A stretch of DNA of 40,565 nucleotides from an uncultured SAR116 cluster alpha proteobacterium (GTDB lineage: Bacteria > Pseudomonadota > Alphaproteobacteria > Puniceispirillales > Marisalimonadaceae). The stretch's first letter is position 1. Each line of letters opens with the position of its first letter. Below, piece after piece: positions 31,758 through 39,822 of the stretch. The notes below the pieces were generated by a model that worked only from the letters and a program-made list of their open reading frames with translations, did not search any database and was not told where the DNA came from. The DNA is taken from assembly GCA_902615995.1 (NCBI GenBank), contig CACMRF010000010.1, forward strand, positions 1 to 40,565, read 5' to 3'. A program made the translations under genes and the position numbers.

Positions 31758-34177
31758 GAAAAACCAATTTCACTAAGTAATTCATTTTCAAATTCTTCCA
31801 AATAATATTCATTAAGCTCATCTTTATTAATTGTTTCTCTATTTATTTCAAGCAAAAGAGGTACTGCTAATGGGGATATTTTTTCTAATTTTTTAAATAA
31901 AATTTTATTTTGAATTCTCTTCATTAGTTTGCCTAACCTATCAATTGAAATCAAACCATTTAATGAATCTTCTTTAGCAACTTTGAGAAGCAAGTGGTTA
32001 CCTTCATGTTTCTTTAGTACATCATAAATCAAGTCTGTATTAAATAAAATTTGCTTCGATGTTTTTGTCAAACCAGGCATTTTTCTTTCGATTAATCCTG
32101 AAATAATCGATGCATCTCTAAAATTTTTTTTCATTAAGGGAGTGTCATCTAACCATTCATACAAATCGCTTATCATTAAATCTTCATTAAATAAGGATTT
32201 AATGTCATTAATTTCCTTCATACTCCAAATAGCGAGTGCATAGTCAGTTGCAACAAATCCAAGTGGTTTAAGATTATATCTTTGCATTCTCTTCGAAATT
32301 AAAAAACCTAAAGTCTGATGAACATTTCTTCCTTCAAAGGCATAACAAATTAAAAAATGTCTTTTTTTATTCCCCATTTTTCTAGGAAAAGTTTCAATTA
32401 AAACTTTATCATGCATTGGTAAAATTGACTTTTGAGATTGTAAAATTAACCAATCTTTTATCTGTTCAGGATAACTATTTAAAGACTGTTTTTTGCTTAT
32501 TAACTTTTTCACTTGTAACGCCAACTCAGAAGTTAGAGGCATTCTTCCCCCAGCGTAAGATGGTATTTTAGGCCTTTTATCTTTTGTTACAGCTACATGA
32601 ACTCCCTTCTCTGATATATTTAAAAACTTTAAAACTTTCCCTCCAAACAGAAAAGTATCACCTTCAGTCAAACCTTCAATGAACCATTCTTCTATATTAC
32701 CTAAGGTTTTATTTCGAAGCTTCACTTTAAGCATATACGATTCAACAATAGTGCCAATATTCATCTTGTACTTCTGTCTAACTGTCTTATTTCTGATTGC
32801 AAAGTGATTATTTTTATTTAATCCGATTTTAGAGTATTTCTGGTATTGTCTAAGTGAATAACCACCGTTTTGAACAAACTCCAAAGTTTGGGTAAAATCT
32901 TCTATTGAGAGTTTTCTGTAAGGCCAAGCGGTTTTAACATTTTTATAAAGTTTGGTTTTATCAAATGGATTGCTACAGGCAACACCTAATATATGCTGAG
33001 CTAAAACATCAAGACTACCAGATTTTAAATTATCTCCATCTATGATGTTTTCTTTTATAGCTTCTATAGCAGCTAAACATTCAAGATATTCAAATCTATT
33101 TCCTGGAACTAATAAAGCCTTTGAAGGCTTATTTAAAGTATGATTACTTCTGCCAATTCTTTGTAATAATCTTGAAACACCTTTTGGAGCACCAACTTGA
33201 ATAACTAAGTCTATTTTTGCCCAATCAATTCCGAGATCTAAGGAACTTGTTGCAACCACACAATCAATTTCTCCTTTGGACATTTTCTGTTCGACTTTTC
33301 TTCTTATTTCTCTTTCAAGGCTTCCGTGATGAACAGCTATTTTCAAATTAGATTTATTTTCAAGCCATAAATTATGAAAAATTAACTCGGCTTGAGCTCT
33401 AGTATTAACAAAAATTATACTCATTTCTGCTTTTTCAATTTTTGAATATAATGTTCTGATAGAATAGGTTGCCATATGACCTGACCAAGGTATTCTGTTT
33501 TCAGACATTAAAATTTCTACTTTTGGCTTATTTAAAGATGGAATATCGATAATTTTTTTTTGTTTATTTTGAGATAAAAAGTTCAAAACATTTTCTTTAT
33601 CTTTAATAGTAGCCGATAACCCAATTTTAGTATAATTCGAAGCTAATTCATTTAATCTTGCTATATTAAGTGATAATAAATCGCCTCTTTTAGAATTTAT
33701 CAATGTATGAATTTCATCAATAATTAAAAATTTAATATTTTTAAAATAATCTTCAGCATTTTCATCTGACATCAACAAAGCAAAAGACTCAGGAGTTGTC
33801 ATAAGCATTTGAGGTGGCGATGTCTTTTGCCTTCTTTTTTTTGCGTATGGAGTATCACCTGTTCTCGTCTCAACAGAAATATTTAAAGATTGGTCATTTA
33901 TTGGTTGAACCAAATTTCTTTGTACATCAACAGTAAGTGCTTTTAGTGGTGAAATATAAAGCGTATGTAGAAAATTATCTTTATATTTTTTTTCAATTAA
34001 ATCTGTAATTGCCGGCATAAATCCAGAAAGAGTTTTTCCACTTCCTGTTGGTGCAACTAGCAATATGTCATATCCTTTTGTAGTCTCTTCTAGTGTAACA
34101 ATTTGGTGTTTGTGGTAGCTCCAACCATTTTTATTTAACCATTTAGTAATAGGATGAGACTTTAATTTTGGTATCAT
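31754..34177 (-). CDS. Ligase-associated DNA damage response DEXH-box helicase (Lhr family)
   Basis: An SF2 helicase of 807 residues, the usual Lhr-Core length. Motif I 'LLVAPTGSGKTLSGF' (Lys48), motif Ia 'YISPLKAL', 'TGDTP', motif Ib 'MLMTTPESFALLMS', motif II 'LIIDEIHTL' (Asp154-Glu-Ile-His), motif III 'GLSATI', motif IV 'SIIFVNTRAQAE', motif V 'VVATSSLDLGIDW' and motif VI 'RLLQRIGRSNH' are all present, then the winged-helix/Lhr-specific C-terminal half. 'HHGSLERE' is the Lhr hallmark. It starts only 17 nt from the divergent exonuclease gene and overlaps pdeM at its end. It probably unwinds damaged or branched DNA for the partner nuclease and ligase. Confidence 0.93.
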   Translation of the reverse strand: MIPKLKSHPITKWLNKNGWSYHKHQIVTLEETTKGYDILLVAPTGSGKTLSGFMPAITDLIEKKYKDNFLHTLYISPLKALTVDVQRNLVQPINDQSLNISVETRTGDTPYAKKRRQKTSPPQMLMTTPESFALLMSDENAEDYFKNIKFLIIDEIHTLINSKRGDLLSLNIARLNELASNYTKIGLSATIKDKENVLNFLSQNKQKKIIDIPSLNKPKVEILMSENRIPWSGHMATYSIRTLYSKIEKAEMSIIFVNTRAQAELIFHNLWLENKSNLKIAVHHGSLEREIRRKVEQKMSKGEIDCVVATSSLDLGIDWAKIDLVIQVGAPKGVSRLLQRIGRSNHTLNKPSKALLVPGNRFEYLECLAAIEAIKENIIDGDNLKSGSLDVLAQHILGVACSNPFDKTKLYKNVKTAWPYRKLSIEDFTQTLEFVQNGGYSLRQYQKYSKIGLNKNNHFAIRNKTVRQKYKMNIGTIVESYMLKVKLRNKTLGNIEEWFIEGLTEGDTFLFGGKVLKFLNISEKGVHVAVTKDKRPKIPSYAGGRMPLTSELALQVKKLISKKQSLNSYPEQIKDWLILQSQKSILPMHDKVLIETFPRKMGNKKRHFLICYAFEGRNVHQTLGFLISKRMQRYNLKPLGFVATDYALAIWSMKEINDIKSLFNEDLMISDLYEWLDDTPLMKKNFRDASIISGLIERKMPGLTKTSKQILFNTDLIYDVLKKHEGNHLLLKVAKEDSLNGLISIDRLGKLMKRIQNKILFKKLEKISPLAVPLLLEINRETINKDELNEYYLEEFENELLSEIGFS

Positions 34178-34194
34178 AATGATATATAAAAAAT

Positions 34195-35190
34195 ATGGAT
34201 TGGGTTAATAAACATTTACAAATAGTACCAATAAATACCTTTATTGATCCAATTTTTCCAGTTGAAAATGCAATCATAACTCATGCTCATGCTGATCATG
34301 CAAAGCCTGGGCATAATAATGTTCTTGCAACAAAACATACAATAGAAATTATGAAAATTAGATATGGTGAGAATTGTGCAAATAATTTTCAAGAATTATC
34401 ATTTAATTCTCCATTAAATGTTAATGGTGTGAAAGTTACTTTTTTTCCAGCTGGGCATATATTAGGAAGTGCTCAAGTTTTACTTGAATATCGGAAAAAT
34501 AAAATAAATTTTACTGGTGATTTTAAAATAACGAAAGATGATACTTGCGAAAACTTTAGACCAGTCACATGCGATACGTTAGTAACTGAAGCTACATTTG
34601 GCCTACCTATATTTCAACATCCAGATCCAGAAGTTGAAATAAATAAATTAATTAATTCATTAAAAAATTTTTCAAATCGTCCACATTTAATTGGTGTTTA
34701 TGCCCTTGGAAAAGCCCAACGTTTAATTAAATTATTAAGAAATAAAGGATATGATGAAACTATTTTTATCCATGGAGCATTAGAGAAGATTTGTGATTAT
34801 TATATTCAGTCTGGAATAAATTTAGGAAATTTATCCAAGGCTCTTATTAGAGGTGAAAAAAAAGATTTTAATGGAAAGATTATCTTAGCACCACCTTCAG
34901 CTCTAAAATCAACCTGGTCAAGAAGATTTATAGACCCTATATTGTCTCACGCTTCTGGATGGATGTCTGTAAAACAAAGAGCGAAACAAAGTTTGGTTGA
35001 ATTACCTTTATTAATATCAGATCATGCTGATTGGAATGAATTAACATCGAATATAAATAATAGTTTAGCAAAAAATATTTTAGTAACACATGGTCGAGAA
35101 GAAGCTTTAGTATATTGGTGTAAAAAAAGAGGCTTAAAAGCATCTGCATTATCAATTCAAGGTAGAGATGATAGTGGAGAAAAAATTTGA
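34195..35190 (+). CDS. Ligase-associated DNA damage response exonuclease (metallo-beta-lactamase fold)
   Basis: A 331-residue beta-lactamase-fold nuclease of the CPSF/Artemis-like type. The zinc motif 'THAHADHAKPGH' (His30, His32, Asp34, His35) is followed by 'FFPAGHILGSAQVLL', 'FTGDFK' and 'LVTEATFG', with 'LISDHADWNEL' and 'ILVTHGREEAL' at the C-terminus (the beta-CASP-type His and Asp). These match the exonuclease of the ligase-associated set. The start at 34195 lies 17 nt from the helicase start on the other strand, so each promoter must sit inside the opposite gene or the transcripts must be nearly leaderless. The stop overlaps the ligase start by 4 nt. Confidence 0.9.
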   Translation: MDWVNKHLQIVPINTFIDPIFPVENAIITHAHADHAKPGHNNVLATKHTIEIMKIRYGENCANNFQELSFNSPLNVNGVKVTFFPAGHILGSAQVLLEYRKNKINFTGDFKITKDDTCENFRPVTCDTLVTEATFGLPIFQHPDPEVEINKLINSLKNFSNRPHLIGVYALGKAQRLIKLLRNKGYDETIFIHGALEKICDYYIQSGINLGNLSKALIRGEKKDFNGKIILAPPSALKSTWSRRFIDPILSHASGWMSVKQRAKQSLVELPLLISDHADWNELTSNINNSLAKNILVTHGREEALVYWCKKRGLKASALSIQGRDDSGEKI

Positions 35191-36758
35191 GAGAGTTTAG
35201 CCAGTTAATTAATCAATTAATTCTTACTAGATCAAGAAACAGAAAAATTGAGTTATTAAACCATTATTTTAAAAATACCGAAAATCCTGACAGAGGATTG
35301 GCATTAGCAATTTTAACAGGAAATTTGAAAATTAAAAATATTTCCATTTCAAAAATCAAAGAAATGATTAAAGAAGAAGTTGATCCTGAATTATTTGATT
35401 TATCATATGATTATGTTGGCGATCTCGCTGAAACAATTGCTTTAATTTGGCCTTATAAAAAAAAAGGTACAGTGCCAAAATTAAACTTTATTATAAATGA
35501 ACTAGAAAGTTCAAGTACTACAAATACAACCAACTTAATAAAAAAATATCTTTCAATTTTTTCAGAAAATGAGAGATGGGCATTTATTAAACTTTTATCT
35601 GGTGGTTTAAGAATAGGTGTTTCAACAAGGTTAACAAAACTTTCATTAATTCATAATACAAATATTGAGATCTCAGAAGTTGAGCAAATTTGGCATGGTG
35701 TGGTTCCTCCATATATAAAATTGTTTAATTGGATTTTTGAAAATGATAGTAAACCTGAGATAAAGATTGAAAAAGTATTTCACCCTCTAATGCTGGCTCA
35801 CCCTATTGAAAAAAAAGATTTTAATAACTTAAAGCCAGAGGATTTTTTAGCAGAATGGAAGTGGGATGGAATAAGAGTACAATTAGTTTTATTTAAATCC
35901 AAAATTAGTATCTTCTCTCGAACTGGGGATGATATTTCTCATACTTTTCCAGAAATACATAATAATGAAAATGACTTAGTTGTTTTAGACGGAGAACTTT
36001 TAGTTGGAAATGATTTTACACCTCTTAAATTTAATAAATTACAACAAAGATTAAATAGAAAAAAAGTATCAAAAGTTCACTTAGAAAACTTTCCAGCCTT
36101 TGTAAAACTTTATGACATTTTATTTTTAAAAAATAAAGATTTAAGAAACTTAGGTTTTTCAAAAAGACGAGAAATTTTATCCAATTGGCATGATAAAGTG
36201 CAAAATAAATTTTTTGATCTTTCAGAAGTTTTCAAATTTAAAACTTGGGAAGAACTCACAAATATTAAGTCCAATGAATTAAATAAAAGCGAACACGAAG
36301 GTTTGATGATAAAAAGAAAAAATAGTGCTTACATTTCAGGAAGACCAAAAGGTTATTGGTATAAATGGAAAAATGAACCTTTAGTTGTAGATGCAGTTAT
36401 GATGTATGCCCAAAGGGGACATGGCAAAAGAAGTTCATATTATTCAGATTTTACTTTTGGTCTTTGGGATAAAAACAATATAGTTCCTATTTGCAAAGCA
36501 TATTTTGGCTTTAATAATGAAGAATTAGAAATCTTGGATAAGTTTGTTAGAAATAACACCATTAATAAATATGGTCCTGTAAGAGAAGTTGAAAAAAAAT
36601 TTGTAGTTGAAATAGCATTTGATTCTGTTGATTTTAGTAAAAGACATAAATCTGGAGTAGCGCTTCGTTTCCCAAGAATTAAACGTTTAAGACAAGACAA
36701 ACCTATTGATGAAGTTATAAATATCAACATATTCAAAGCAAATTTTATAAATTATTAA
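35187..36758 (+). CDS. ATP-dependent DNA ligase (ligase-associated cassette)
   Basis: An AMP-forming DNA ligase of 523 residues with an N-terminal DNA-binding domain (about 1-200), adenylation domain (about 200-400) and OB fold. Motif I is 'LAEWKWDGIRVQL' with Lys225 as the AMP-accepting residue. Motif Ia is 'FSRTGDD', motif III 'DGELLV', motif IV 'HEGLMIKR' and motif V 'WYKWKNEPLVVDAV'. 'ALRFPRIKRLRQDK' forms the C-terminal motif VI region. It begins with TTG, overlapping the exonuclease stop (35187-35190), so it is translationally coupled. It acts with the exonuclease, helicase and PdeM in end repair. The housekeeping ligase would be a separate NAD-dependent LigA elsewhere. Confidence 0.93.
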   Translation: MREFSQLINQLILTRSRNRKIELLNHYFKNTENPDRGLALAILTGNLKIKNISISKIKEMIKEEVDPELFDLSYDYVGDLAETIALIWPYKKKGTVPKLNFIINELESSSTTNTTNLIKKYLSIFSENERWAFIKLLSGGLRIGVSTRLTKLSLIHNTNIEISEVEQIWHGVVPPYIKLFNWIFENDSKPEIKIEKVFHPLMLAHPIEKKDFNNLKPEDFLAEWKWDGIRVQLVLFKSKISIFSRTGDDISHTFPEIHNNENDLVVLDGELLVGNDFTPLKFNKLQQRLNRKKVSKVHLENFPAFVKLYDILFLKNKDLRNLGFSKRREILSNWHDKVQNKFFDLSEVFKFKTWEELTNIKSNELNKSEHEGLMIKRKNSAYISGRPKGYWYKWKNEPLVVDAVMMYAQRGHGKRSSYYSDFTFGLWDKNNIVPICKAYFGFNNEELEILDKFVRNNTINKYGPVREVEKKFVVEIAFDSVDFSKRHKSGVALRFPRIKRLRQDKPIDEVININIFKANFINY

Positions 36759-36778
36759 CAAGTGAAATTTATTGCTGC

Positions 36779-36807
36779 TTGACTCTCAGTAGTTAACTTT
36801 GAATAGT
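36779..36807 (+). promoter_or_regulatory. Probable promoter of the tctCBA operon
   Basis: TTGACT (36779-36784; 5 of 6 to the consensus) and AATAGT (36802-36807; 4 of 6) are 17 nt apart. Transcription would start near 36814, leaving a short leader with the strong AGGAGGA ribosome site just before the tctC start at 36841. Confidence 0.4.
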
Positions 36808-36840
36808 GTTACTAATACATATTAATCTCAGGAGGAATTA

Positions 36841-37818
36841 ATGATTAATAAAAAAACACTTTTGAGCATTGGATCAGGTTTAACCATTCTTACCGGTTTA
36901 GTGGCCTTTACTACTGCTCCAAGTTTTGCTGACAAAAAACCAGCCATAGAAGTAGTTACTCATGCTGGTGCTGGTGGCGGAACAGATGTTAACTCAAGAA
37001 TGATGATGTTAAGATCAAGAAGAACTCTGAAACAAGACATGGTTGTTGTCAATAAAAGAGGTGGAGGTGGTGCCGCCGCAATGAACTATTTTATGACAAG
37101 ACCAGCAGATGGAAATACAATATTAACTTTTACAGTAGGACACGCTATTACAATGGCCATGGGTAAAACCAAGCTAAAAGTTAGTGATATGGCTCCAATA
37201 GCAAGAGGTACTAATGACCCCCAAATTCTTATGGTAAATTGTAAAAAAAGTCCTTACAAAACACCTGAAGATTTTGTTGCTGGAATGAAAAAGGGTGACA
37301 AAATGACATTTGGAGGAACTCATACTGGTACAATTGACCATATTACAGTTTATTTATGGGCAAAAAAACTAGGGCAAAAAATGCCTAAATATATCCCGTT
37401 TAAGGGTGGAGCAGAATTAGCTACAAGACTTGTTGCAGGAGAAGTAGATGTAGGAACACTTAATTTATCTGAAGCAGCAGCACCTGTTGAAGCTGGAGAT
37501 GTTTGTCCACTTGTAATATTAGGTGAAAACGCAATGGCTCCTATTCCAAAAGCTAAAACAGCTAAATCTCTTGGAATTGATCTTGTTCTTTCAACAACAA
37601 GAGGTTTCGTAACTCACGCTGGAGTTGACAAAGCTAGAGTTGCAGAACTTGAAAAAGGTATGGCTAAAGCAATGAAACATTCAATGTATCAAGCTTATTT
37701 AGCAAATTCTGGACTAGACAATACTTCACCTCAACCTTCAGGGCCTTGGGGAAAGCAAATTGCCTTCATGGTTGGTGAATTTGGACCAGCTCTAAAAGAA
37801 ATGGGCTTAATAAAGTAA
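36841..37818 (+). CDS. tctC: Tripartite tricarboxylate transporter substrate-binding protein
   Basis: The periplasmic receptor (TctC/BugE family) of a tripartite tricarboxylate transporter, 325 residues. The signal peptide covers about residues 1-30 ('LTGLVAFTTAPSFA', cleavage before Asp31). The mature protein opens with 'AIEVVTHAGAGGGTDVNSRMM', the ligand loop that contacts carboxylates in this family, followed by 'VVNKRGGGGAAAMNYF' and 'TFGGTHTGTIDHI'. Ligands are di- or tricarboxylates and related acids, but the family is broad and none is assigned. An AGGAGGA ribosome site gives it the best translation signal in the window. A hairpin follows before tctB. Confidence 0.9.
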   Translation: MINKKTLLSIGSGLTILTGLVAFTTAPSFADKKPAIEVVTHAGAGGGTDVNSRMMMLRSRRTLKQDMVVVNKRGGGGAAAMNYFMTRPADGNTILTFTVGHAITMAMGKTKLKVSDMAPIARGTNDPQILMVNCKKSPYKTPEDFVAGMKKGDKMTFGGTHTGTIDHITVYLWAKKLGQKMPKYIPFKGGAELATRLVAGEVDVGTLNLSEAAAPVEAGDVCPLVILGENAMAPIPKAKTAKSLGIDLVLSTTRGFVTHAGVDKARVAELEKGMAKAMKHSMYQAYLANSGLDNTSPQPSGPWGKQIAFMVGEFGPALKEMGLIK

Positions 37819-37825
37819 ATATTCA

Positions 37826-37857
37826 TTAATGCCCTCTTTAATATAAGGGGGCATTAA
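37826..37857 (+). terminator. Intercistronic hairpin after the TctC gene
   Basis: A stem of about 13 bp, TTAATGCCCTCTT (37826-37838) and AAGGGGGCATTAA (37845-37857), with one G-U pair and a 6-nt loop. It sits in the 49-nt gap between tctC and tctB. It is followed by A-rich sequence, not a T run, so it is unlikely to terminate fully and more likely protects the tctC message or limits read-through into the membrane genes. Confidence 0.65.
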
Positions 37858-37867
37858 AATAAACATT

Positions 37868-38329
37868 ATGTCTAATAAATTTTATACAGTTCCTTTATTC
37901 CTTACAATATTCTCAATAATTGTAATTGGAATATCTTTACAGTTAGATACTTCGCCTGAAATGATTGTTGGTGATAGTATGCAAGCTAGATCTTTTCCAA
38001 TTTTTTTAATGGTCCTAATGCTTGTTTTAATAGCTGTATTAACATTACAATATAAAACAAATAATCCCGAGCCAATAAAATTAGAAAAATTTCCAACTTG
38101 GGGAAGTATGGGCTTATTTTTAATTTTTTATTTATTAACAGTTTATACAGATATGTTTATTGGAATTTTTGTTGTGATGTTATTGATGGGTTTATTATGG
38201 GGTGAAAAGAGAATTTGGCTTTCTTTTTTAACTGCAACTTTGACCCCCTTATTAATTTTTTTATTGTTTGATTTCGTATTAAAAATTAGATTTCCAAGAG
38301 GAATTCTTATGGACATGTATTATGGTTAG
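37868..38329 (+). CDS. tctB: Tripartite tricarboxylate transporter small membrane subunit
   Basis: The 153-residue TctB subunit has four hydrophobic helices (about 7-26, 44-62, 76-112 as a pair, and 120-138), with the typical opening into the first helix ('TVPLFLTIFSIIVIGISLQL') and 'MQARSFPIFLMVLML', where 'FP' marks the loop before helix 2. TctB proteins are poorly conserved, so the assignment rests on topology, length and position between tctC and tctA (12 nt before tctA). It helps the large subunit in sodium- or proton-coupled uptake. Confidence 0.85.
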   Translation: MSNKFYTVPLFLTIFSIIVIGISLQLDTSPEMIVGDSMQARSFPIFLMVLMLVLIAVLTLQYKTNNPEPIKLEKFPTWGSMGLFLIFYLLTVYTDMFIGIFVVMLLMGLLWGEKRIWLSFLTATLTPLLIFLLFDFVLKIRFPRGILMDMYYG

Positions 38330-38340
38330 GAAATTTTCAA

Positions 38341-39822
38341 ATGTTTGAACAAGGGTTAATGGCAATGCTATCAGTTGCAACTGATCCTTATTTGCTTTTT
38401 TTAATTTTTGTTACAACAATTTTAGGAGTTGTAATTGGAGTATTGCCAGGTTTAGGTGCGACTACTGGGGCTGCACTCTTATTACCTTTTACTCTAACTA
38501 TGGACCCCGTTCACGCTATAGCAGTCCTTGCAACAATTTATGTCTCAGCAACTTTTGCTGGATCAATAACTGCTATCTTAATTAATACACCCGGAACTTC
38601 TGCGGCTGCGGCAACAACATTTGATGGATATCCTCTTGCTCAAAAAGGCGAAGCGGGAAGAGCGTTGGGTATTGCTGTGATTTCAAGTACCGTTGGTGGG
38701 GTATTTTCTGTAATAGTTTTATGTTTTGCAGCACCTTTGTTAGCTAGAGTAGCGTACGAATTTCGATCACCTGAATATTTTGCCTTAACAGTTTTTGGAT
38801 TATCAATGCTTGCGAGTATTAGTGCTGGTGGAGCCGTTAAAAATTTAATAGGTGGAATATTTGGAGTTTGGTTATCAACAATTGGAGCAGAACGAGTTAC
38901 AGGAATTGAACGATTTATGTTTGGTAACTATGAACTCTATGAGGGTATTCATTTTGTTCCAATTTTTATTGGACTTTTTGCTATTTCAGAACTTTTAGTT
39001 CAATCAAAAACTGTTAATAAAATTGTAAATACTGTAAGTATGAAAGCTGTCAAACTACCAACAAAAGAAGATTATAAGAAAATTTGGAAGACAATTTTGA
39101 GATCTTGTGGAATTGGGACTTTTATAGGTGTTTTGCCAGCAGAAGGTGCCACTGTTGCATCAATGATTGGATATTCCGAAGCAAGAAGATGGTCAAAAAA
39201 TAAAGAAGAATTTGGTAAAGGCTCTATTGAAGGTATAGCAGGTGCTGAAGCAGCAAATAATTCTGCAACTGGTGGTGCGATGGTACCAACAATGGTTTTA
39301 GGCATTCCTGGCAGTGGAACTACTGCAATCATATTAGTTGGGTTAATGGTGCATGGCTTAAGACCAGGTGTGTACTTGTTTACAGAACAAGTTGAAAAAG
39401 TTTATCAAATATTTGGTTCAATGTTTTTTGCAAATATTATGTTTATGTTAATGGGTCTATATGCTGCCAGGTTATTTGCCAGGGTTTCACTTGTACCTAC
39501 AGCTATATTATGGCCAATTGTTTTTGGTCTTTCTGTTATTGGTGCATATGCTTTCCAAGGCCAACTCTTAGATGTTTGGCTTGCTTTAATTTTTGGAGTA
39601 ATTGGTTTTTTTGCTCGAAGACATGGTTTCTCTGTGGCTCCAATAGCAGTAGGTTTAATTCTTGGCGAAATGGTTGAAACTAATTTACAACATTCTCTAA
39701 AAATGTTTGATGGAGCATGGTGGATGATCTTTACTCAACCTCTTGCACTTATGTTTTTAATTTTTGCATTTTTGGGATTATGCGGACCATACATATATTC
39801 ATTAATTATGAAGAGAAAGTAA
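38341..39822 (+). CDS. tctA: Tripartite tricarboxylate transporter large membrane subunit
   Basis: The 493-residue TctA permease has about twelve membrane segments. The family signature 'IGVLPGLGATTGAALLLPFT' is near residues 32-51, with a second related copy 'IGVLPAEGATVASMIGY' near the middle, reflecting the internal duplication of the family. 'INTPGTSAAAATTFDGYPLAQKGEAGRALG' and 'VLGIPGSGTTAIILVGLMVHGLRPGVYLF' are also typical. It is the last gene of the tctCBA operon and its end overlaps the convergent TSUP gene by 17 nt. Substrate as for tctC. Confidence 0.95.
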   Translation: MFEQGLMAMLSVATDPYLLFLIFVTTILGVVIGVLPGLGATTGAALLLPFTLTMDPVHAIAVLATIYVSATFAGSITAILINTPGTSAAAATTFDGYPLAQKGEAGRALGIAVISSTVGGVFSVIVLCFAAPLLARVAYEFRSPEYFALTVFGLSMLASISAGGAVKNLIGGIFGVWLSTIGAERVTGIERFMFGNYELYEGIHFVPIFIGLFAISELLVQSKTVNKIVNTVSMKAVKLPTKEDYKKIWKTILRSCGIGTFIGVLPAEGATVASMIGYSEARRWSKNKEEFGKGSIEGIAGAEAANNSATGGAMVPTMVLGIPGSGTTAIILVGLMVHGLRPGVYLFTEQVEKVYQIFGSMFFANIMFMLMGLYAARLFARVSLVPTAILWPIVFGLSVIGAYAFQGQLLDVWLALIFGVIGFFARRHGFSVAPIAVGLILGEMVETNLQHSLKMFDGAWWMIFTQPLALMFLIFAFLGLCGPYIYSLIMKRK

